From an uncultured Alistipes sp. (GTDB lineage: Bacteria > Bacteroidota > Bacteroidia > Bacteroidales > Rikenellaceae): DNA of 11,473 nt. Position numbers and translations under genes: made by a program. This document shows, one piece after another, positions 6,661 to 11,473 of this stretch; the first letter of the stretch is position 1; each line of letters opens with the position of its first letter. Under the pieces are notes generated by a model. It ran no database searches, was not told the origin of the DNA, and saw only the letters and a list, made by a program, of their open reading frames with translations. The stretch is taken from assembly GCA_900546005.1 (NCBI GenBank), contig URBJ01000073.1, positions 1 through 11,473 on the forward strand, written 5' to 3'.

Positions 6661-8001
6661 ATGTCTCGCCTATTGATCCGTAACGGAACGATCGTCAACG
6701 AAAACGAACGATACAAAGGGTATATTCTCATCGAAAACGAACACATAGCGGATGTCGGTCCCGGAGACTACCCTTCCGGCCCGTTCGATGGAACGGTGAT
6801 CGATGCCACCGGTCTGCTTGTGCTGCCCGGTGTGATCGACGATCAGGTTCACTTCCGCGAACCGGGTCTGACCTACAAAGCCGACATAGGAAGCGAATCG
6901 GCAGCAGCCGTTGCCGGAGGGGTCACCTCGTTTATGGATATGCCGAACGTCAAACCGCCATCGGTCAGCCGCGCACTGCTGGAACAGCGTTTCGAACGGG
7001 CTGCCCAAACCTCGGCCGCAAACTACTCGTTCTATTTGGGTGCCACGAACGACAACCTCGACGAGATCCGCCGAATCGATCCGAAACGGATCTGCGGAGT
7101 CAAACTTTTCATGGGCTCCTCCACAGGGAACATGCTGGTCGATGATGAAAAGGCACTGGCCGCGATCTTTGCTGAATCGCCCGTATTGGTTGCCACGCAC
7201 TGTGAAGACGAAGCCACGATACGGAACAACATGGAACTTTTCCGTGCAAAATACGGCGATCACATCACGGCGTCGATGCATCCGTTGATCCGCTCGGCCG
7301 AAGCCTGCTACCGCTCGACCTCGAAAGCCGTGGGACTGGCCCAACGCTACGGAACCGACCTGCATGTTCTACATCTGAGTACGGCCCGGGAGCTCTCGCT
7401 GTTCGAGAAAAAGCCCCTCGCCGAAAAGAAGATTACGAACGAGGTGTGCGTACACCACTTGTGGTTCTGCGACGCCGATTACGCGGCCAAAGGGAATTGG
7501 ATCAAATGGAACCCGGCGGTCAAGAGCGCCGAAGACCGTCAAGCCCTGCGAGAGGGTATCTCCAATGGCTTGGTGGACATGATCGCAACGGATCACGCGC
7601 CCCATCTGCGGGAGGAGAAAGAGCACCCCTACCTGAATGCACCCTCCGGAGGACCGCTGATCCAACACTCGCTCACGGTAATGCTCGAATTGGCCAAACA
7701 AGGCGTTTGCACGGTGGAACAGGTTGTCGAAAAAATGTGTCATGCTCCGGCAGTGCGTTTCCGCATCCACGAACGGGGATTTCTACGTCCGGGATTTTTC
7801 GCCGATCTCGTTCTGGTCGATCCAAATGCACCTTGGACGGTCGCACCGGAAAACATCCTGTACAAATGCGGATGGTCACCCTTCGAGGGAACGACTTTCT
7901 CGCATCGGGTGGTACGCACTCTGGTAAATGGAAAGATCGCCTACGAAAACGGACGTGTCGATCCGACGGTACGCGGGCGTGAACTGGCCTTCGACCGTTA
8001 G
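6661..8001 (+). CDS. pyrC: Dihydroorotase (pyrimidine biosynthesis)
   Basis: The 446-residue protein is a cyclic amidohydrolase that closes carbamoyl-aspartate to dihydroorotate in the cytosol, the third step of UMP synthesis. GVIDDQVHFREPGL (57-70) is the dihydroorotase signature, with R66 the expected substrate-binding Arg. GVKLFMGSSTGNML (146-159) holds K148, a candidate bridging carboxylated lysine. VATHCEDE (177-184) supplies H180, DLHVLHLST (233-241) supplies H238, and IATDHAPH (308-315) supplies the catalytic D311. The first signature is unusual: the usual HxH metal pair is QxH here (Q62, H64). All other expected residues are present, so activity is likely. It follows the Dpm1-like gene by three bases and is followed by a strong hairpin terminator. 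An allantoinase or hydantoinase of the same superfamily is the alternative, but HFREPGLT and the K/H/D pattern favour dihydroorotase. Confidence 0.93.
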   Translation: MSRLLIRNGTIVNENERYKGYILIENEHIADVGPGDYPSGPFDGTVIDATGLLVLPGVIDDQVHFREPGLTYKADIGSESAAAVAGGVTSFMDMPNVKPPSVSRALLEQRFERAAQTSAANYSFYLGATNDNLDEIRRIDPKRICGVKLFMGSSTGNMLVDDEKALAAIFAESPVLVATHCEDEATIRNNMELFRAKYGDHITASMHPLIRSAEACYRSTSKAVGLAQRYGTDLHVLHLSTARELSLFEKKPLAEKKITNEVCVHHLWFCDADYAAKGNWIKWNPAVKSAEDRQALREGISNGLVDMIATDHAPHLREEKEHPYLNAPSGGPLIQHSLTVMLELAKQGVCTVEQVVEKMCHAPAVRFRIHERGFLRPGFFADLVLVDPNAPWTVAPENILYKCGWSPFEGTTFSHRVVRTLVNGKIAYENGRVDPTVRGRELAFDR

Positions 8002-8015
8002 CCACACTCCGTCTC

Positions 8016-8048
8016 AAAACATGCTCCGCACAAGAAGGAGTATGTTTT
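8016..8048 (+). terminator. Rho-independent terminator after pyrC
   Basis: AAAACATGCTCC (8016-8027) and GGAGTATGTTTT (8037-8048) pair over 12 positions, with one G-U, around a nine-base loop, and the 3' arm ends in TTTT. It starts 15 bases past the pyrC stop, so it should end most transcripts of the glycosyltransferase-pyrC unit. Confidence 0.8.
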
Positions 8049-8093
8049 CCAACCGATTTCGCCCTATCAGTTTCCAAATAAATCGATTCAGAT

Positions 8094-9818
8094 ATGCAGA
8101 CCTCGCTCAAAACCCGTTGGCAAAAGATTCGCATCTTCATCGGAAAACTCGGAGAGACGCTGCGTCGCGCGCCCGCCGAAATTTTCACGACCGTCTATGC
8201 GTTCGTCACCTTCACGTTAGCCTACGAAAAGGTGTCTCCAATTCAGGAGGAGTACATCGCTTTAGCCCCGCTGATCTTTGTGCTCAGTTTTATTCTGAAC
8301 CGACTTTGCCGCGGGAAATGGCGCCTGATTTACTATCTCTCACCACTCGTATATGTTCTCTTCATCAAGACCGACCTCAAGGATTGGATCACCTCGAACG
8401 AGTACATCATCGCGTTGTTGATCTGCCCGCTGGCCGTCATCCTTAGCGACTGGATCAAAGATAACAAACGCTTTGCAGAACGGATCATCCGCTATCTGGT
8501 CGATTGGATCGCCGCCGGTCTTTTAGCACTGGTCGCCTATCTGCTCGTAAACGCCATAGTCTACTCCTTCGGGTATATTTTCAATCTCGACATTCCGGCC
8601 AAATTCAGCTTCTACGCATTTCTCTCGGCCTCCATCCTGCTGACACCGTTCAGTTTCCTGACCTTCAACCGACAGAGTGAACAGACTCCGGACCGCCCGA
8701 TTCCGGGTTACTCCTTTCTCAATATTCTTGCCCGATACATGCTGACTCCGGCCGCATGGATCTATACGATCATCCTGTACCTCTATTTCGTCTGCATAGC
8801 GATCACATGGTTTCTGCCACGCGGAGGTATTGCCTACCTCGTATTCGGATTCATACTCTTTGCCACCATCCTCAAAGCACTCCAGCCGCTTCTTCAAAGA
8901 CAGCCGTGCAAATGGTTCTACGAACGGTTCAGTCTGATCTCACTGCCCGCACTGATCATGTTCTGGATCGGCGTCGGATACCGGATCAATCAGTATGGAC
9001 TGACAGAAGACCGCATTTATCTGATCGTCTGCGGAGTGATCATGACCCTGACAATCGGCCTCTTCTTCAGCCACAAATGGGGGCGTTACCTCTACGCCAC
9101 CCTGTCGGCAGTGATCCTGCTTGCCTTGTTTACCTATATACCGGGGATCCGGGCCGGACAGCTTGGCCTTCTCTCGCAAAACCTCCGGGCCGAACGACTC
9201 ATCGATCGATTGCAACTGGCCGACGCTACGGGAAAAATCGCTCCGATCAAACGCCCCGATTCAGATTCGATCCATAAAAAGGATTACCGGGATCTTTACA
9301 ATACGCTTAGTTATCTCGAGGAGCACGACAAGCCAGAATCCCTGAAAGAGCGATACGGCATCGACGGCTCCCTCTCTTTCCAAACGGAGATTGTTCCCCG
9401 CACATTGGAACAGTATGTCACATGGGGAGGTTTCGAAACCGTCGTTGCCGAAGAGTCCTCATACGTATATCTAAGTGCAAATACACAACAAACCATCTCT
9501 TTAGAGGGCTACACCCGTCTTCTCTACATTCCCGCAAGTTGGAAACAAACCTGCACCAACGACACCTTAACGCTACAACTTTATGACGATAGCACAACGT
9601 GGCACATCGACCTGAACGAAATGCTCGACCGGCAACTGGCCGGGACTCCTTATGTCCGGACGGATACGATCCCCGAACAATGGCTCGACAAAGAAGCAAA
9701 CCGTTTTCTGCAATATGATGTCGATTCGATGCGAATACACTTTATAGACGTCACCCTGCATCGAACCCCGCAATTGAGCGTCGATCATGCATCCATCAAC
9801 TTCATTCTGCTCCGATAG
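8094..9818 (+). CDS. DUF4153 domain membrane protein
   Basis: The 574-residue protein has about 10 or 11 predicted transmembrane helices between residues 28 and 350, approximately at 28-45, 55-72, 78-92, 103-119, 134-163, 172-192, 215-240, 244-264, 280-297, 306-325 and 332-350. A hydrophilic C-terminal domain of about 200 residues (370-574) follows. The motif YRINQYGLTEDRIYL (296-310) between late helices, and LPRGGIAYLVFGF (241-253), are typical of DUF4153 proteins of Bacteroidetes, which have no established function. The C-terminal domain is rich in alternating hydrophobic residues and would lie on one face of the inner membrane; I see no catalytic motif in it. The gene follows pyrC by 92 bases but is separated from it by a hairpin terminator, and I find no clear promoter of its own, so it may depend on readthrough or a weak promoter. 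The ATG at 8094 is the first in frame before the helical region. Confidence 0.82.
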   Translation: MQTSLKTRWQKIRIFIGKLGETLRRAPAEIFTTVYAFVTFTLAYEKVSPIQEEYIALAPLIFVLSFILNRLCRGKWRLIYYLSPLVYVLFIKTDLKDWITSNEYIIALLICPLAVILSDWIKDNKRFAERIIRYLVDWIAAGLLALVAYLLVNAIVYSFGYIFNLDIPAKFSFYAFLSASILLTPFSFLTFNRQSEQTPDRPIPGYSFLNILARYMLTPAAWIYTIILYLYFVCIAITWFLPRGGIAYLVFGFILFATILKALQPLLQRQPCKWFYERFSLISLPALIMFWIGVGYRINQYGLTEDRIYLIVCGVIMTLTIGLFFSHKWGRYLYATLSAVILLALFTYIPGIRAGQLGLLSQNLRAERLIDRLQLADATGKIAPIKRPDSDSIHKKDYRDLYNTLSYLEEHDKPESLKERYGIDGSLSFQTEIVPRTLEQYVTWGGFETVVAEESSYVYLSANTQQTISLEGYTRLLYIPASWKQTCTNDTLTLQLYDDSTTWHIDLNEMLDRQLAGTPYVRTDTIPEQWLDKEANRFLQYDVDSMRIHFIDVTLHRTPQLSVDHASINFILLR

Positions 9819-9892
9819 CCCGCCGCACGCGCAAAGGTTCTCTCATACTGAAAGAAACAGAACGCCGAAACGGATCGAAATCTTCGCGTAAA

Positions 9893-9924
9893 TTTGCAGT
9901 CGGCCGAAAAAAATACTATCTTTG
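9893..9924 (+). promoter_or_regulatory. Promoter of tRNA-Leu (TTTG-N20-TATCTTTG)
   Basis: A -33 TTTG (9893-9896) and -7 TATCTTTG (9917-9924) are 20 bases apart, an excellent Bacteroidetes consensus. The -7 box ends 12 bases before the mature tRNA, leaving a leader of only a few bases. It is also the only good promoter visible upstream of trigger factor. Confidence 0.85.
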
Positions 9925-9936
9925 CACCCACCTTAT

Positions 9937-10018
9937 GCGGATATGGCGTAATTGGTAGCCACGTCAGACTTAGGATCTGATGCCTTCGGGCGTGGGGGTT
10001 CGAGTCCCTTTATCCGCA
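9937..10018 (+). tRNA. tRNA-Leu (anticodon UAG)
   Basis: This 82-base class II tRNA has acceptor strands GCGGATA and TATCCGC with discriminator A. The anticodon stem TCAGA/TCTGA encloses CTTAGGA, giving anticodon TAG, which reads CUA and other CUN leucine codons. The long variable arm (GCCTTCGGGC) with a tetraloop is the leucine hallmark. The T arm contains TTCGAGT, with two G-U pairs in its stem. No CCA is encoded. It stands directly before the trigger factor gene. Confidence 0.97.
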
Positions 10019-10028
10019 CAACTGTATC

Positions 10029-10067
10029 GACCGCCGAAATATTGTTTCTGAAGGCGGTCCTCTTTTT
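10029..10067 (+). terminator. Hairpin with T-run between tRNA-Leu and tig
   Basis: GACCGCC (10029-10035) and GGCGGTC (10053-10059) form a perfect seven-pair stem. Inside the loop GAAA and TTTC can form a second short stem, leaving a bulge. A run of five T (10063-10067) follows. It lies 10 bases past the tRNA and 29 bases before the tig start, so it is either the tRNA terminator or a partial terminator controlling readthrough into tig. Confidence 0.72.
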
Positions 10068-10096
10068 GAGTAAGAAAACTACAAAATATTGAAACG

Positions 10097-11428
10097 ATGA
10101 ATATTGTACGAGAAAATCTTGAGGATCTCACCACCCTGCTCAAGGTAACCGTCGGAGAAGCCGACTACAACGAAGCGGTAGACAAAGCACTGCGGACCTA
10201 CAAACGCAAAGCCAACATTCCGGGTTTCCGTCCGGGCATGGTTCCGATGGGAATCATCAACAAGATGTACCGCAAAGGGGTCGTTGCCGAGGAGTCCTAT
10301 CGCGCCGCATCGAAAGCCTGCATCGACTACATCGAAAAGGAGAAACTTACCCTCGTGGGCGACATGATTCCGAGTGAAAAACAACAGCCGCTCGACTTCG
10401 ACAACAATACCGAATATGAGTTCGTTTTCGAAGTGGGTATCGCTCCGGAGATCGCAATCAAGCTCAGCAAAAAAGACAAAATCACCAAATACAACATCCA
10501 GATCGAGGATAAAATGCGGGATGGCTACCGCTCCAACTTCATGAACCGTTACGGCAAGTTGGTCGATGTCGACAGCATCGAGAAGGAAGACGCCCTCGAA
10601 GTTACCCTCGAACAGGGTGACCACAAGGTCGAAGAGGCCTATGTCGGTTTGGTCGGCATGAACGACGAGGAACGTGCACCGTTCTTGGGTAAGAAGGTCG
10701 GCGACTCAATGGATGTAGACGTTACCAAACTCTACAAAACGCCGGCTCAACGTGCTGCCGCACTCGGAGTAAAAGAGAACGAACTGGAAGGTATGGATCC
10801 GAACTACAAACTCACCGTAACGAGAATCCGCCGGTTCGAAGCTCCCGAGATGAACGAGGAGTTCTTCAAGATGGCATTCCCCGATGGCGACATTACGACT
10901 CCGGAAGCGTTCGAAGCATACATCAACGAACAGATCACCCGCGACCTTTCACGCGAGACCGAATTCCTGTTGCACATCGACGTTCGCAAATTCTTGTTGA
11001 AGAAGGCGAATCTCGTTATGCCCGAGGCTTTCCTGAAAAACTGGCTCTACACGATCAACGAAGGCAAATTCTCGATGGAAGAGATCGAAAAGGACTTCGC
11101 ACAATTCGTAGACATGATGCGCTGGAGCCTGATTCAGAAACACTACATCAACGAACTGAAGCTTGAAGTAACCCCCGAAGAGGCTACCGAAGAGGCCAAG
11201 AGAAGTGCTGCAGCCCAATTCGCATACTACGGCATTCCGAAGGTCGACGATGAAACGCTCAGCAACTACGCCAACAACATCTTGTCGAACAAGGAAGAGA
11301 ATCGTAAGATCTACGAAAAACTGTTCGAGAACAAGGTGGTGAACGCCGTTTTGGATCAGATTACGGTCAACGAACAAACCGTATCGGCAGAGGATTTCGG
11401 CAAATTGGCTCAGGAAGCACAACAATAG
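10097..11428 (+). CDS. tig: Trigger factor, ribosome-associated chaperone
   Basis: The 443-residue protein is a Bacteroidetes-type trigger factor, which binds near the ribosomal exit tunnel and shields nascent chains. The N-terminal ribosome-binding domain (about 1-120) carries IPGFRPGMVPMGII (41-54), with F44 and R45 at the positions known to contact protein L23. The usual Lys of the GFRKGK signature is replaced by Pro (46) and the next by Met (48). The central region (about 155-246) corresponds to the FKBP-type prolyl isomerase domain but lacks its usual catalytic signatures; NDEERAPFLGKKVGDSMDVD (189-208) is what remains of the loop. The C-terminal chaperone domain starts near PEMNEEFF (250-257) and is helix-rich to the end. 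Length matches the E. coli protein closely. The ATG at 10097 fits the conserved N-terminal strand and is preceded by an A-rich leader. No promoter of its own is visible after the tRNA-Leu hairpin. The downstream gene, often a clp protease gene, is outside the window. Confidence 0.93.
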   Translation: MNIVRENLEDLTTLLKVTVGEADYNEAVDKALRTYKRKANIPGFRPGMVPMGIINKMYRKGVVAEESYRAASKACIDYIEKEKLTLVGDMIPSEKQQPLDFDNNTEYEFVFEVGIAPEIAIKLSKKDKITKYNIQIEDKMRDGYRSNFMNRYGKLVDVDSIEKEDALEVTLEQGDHKVEEAYVGLVGMNDEERAPFLGKKVGDSMDVDVTKLYKTPAQRAAALGVKENELEGMDPNYKLTVTRIRRFEAPEMNEEFFKMAFPDGDITTPEAFEAYINEQITRDLSRETEFLLHIDVRKFLLKKANLVMPEAFLKNWLYTINEGKFSMEEIEKDFAQFVDMMRWSLIQKHYINELKLEVTPEEATEEAKRSAAAQFAYYGIPKVDDETLSNYANNILSNKEENRKIYEKLFENKVVNAVLDQITVNEQTVSAEDFGKLAQEAQQ

Positions 11429-11473
11429 AGATCAATTTTTCAATAACAGAGCAGCAGGGCGAGCAGATAATTC

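Noticed and set aside
6670..7365. 231-codon open frame on the minus strand opposite pyrC
   Set aside because: It is a shadow of the dihydroorotase coding sequence with low-complexity, non-protein-like composition.
8041..8048. TATGTTTT as a -7 box for the DUF4153 gene
   Set aside because: It has one mismatch, no -33 TTTG, and is fully explained as the 3' arm of the pyrC terminator.
1..11473. Mobile elements, CRISPR arrays, phage attachment sites, toxin-antitoxin or defence genes
   Set aside because: I looked for regularly spaced repeats, transposase or integrase motifs, tRNA 3'-end duplications and small paired genes. None was seen.

Overview
The window looks like ordinary chromosome of a Bacteroidales bacterium, most likely Rikenellaceae close to Alistipes. 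Three things point there. Base composition is moderately GC-rich. Five start regions (two tRNAs, meaB, the glycosyltransferase and the secreted hydrolase) have the Bacteroidetes -7 element TAnnTTTG, and both tRNA promoters also have a TTTG -33 box 19-20 bases upstream. Protein starts are preceded by A-rich sequence rather than Shine-Dalgarno sites. The protein set (divergent trigger factor, DUF4153 protein, Dpm1-like transferase next to dihydroorotase) also fits. The genus is an inference from style and was not checked by database search.

Layout. 1-431 (-): N-terminal part of an exported endonuclease/exonuclease/phosphatase-family protein running off the left edge. 463-744: no gene seen. 745-1272 (-): DUF1643 protein. 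1520-1593 (-): tRNA-Pro(UGG) with a strong promoter, a hairpin in its 5' leader and an inverted repeat downstream. 1740-2840 (+): meaB, the GTPase chaperone of methylmalonyl-CoA mutase. 2830-4122 and 4119-5678 (both -): a two-gene unit in which an FAD-dependent dehydrogenase is translationally coupled (ATGA overlap) to a DinF-type MATE transporter. The transporter's tail overlaps the tail of meaB by 11 bases. 5932-6657 and 6661-8001 (+): a Dpm1-like glycosyltransferase and dihydroorotase, three bases apart, followed by a clear hairpin terminator. 8094-9818 (+): a DUF4153 membrane protein. 9937-10018 (+): tRNA-Leu(UAG) with a consensus promoter, followed by a hairpin with a T-run and then trigger factor (10097-11428).

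The functions are mostly housekeeping: B12-dependent propionate/succinate metabolism (meaB), pyrimidine synthesis (pyrC), lipid-linked sugar transfer, translation and nascent-chain folding. I found no mobile element, CRISPR array, toxin-antitoxin pair or defence locus, and nothing I would call a new system with confidence. The observations most worth a second look are the Gln in place of the first metal-binding His of dihydroorotase, the coupled dehydrogenase-MATE pair of unknown substrate, the DUF4153 protein separated from pyrC by a terminator, and the tRNA-Leu/trigger factor arrangement, where no separate tig promoter is visible.
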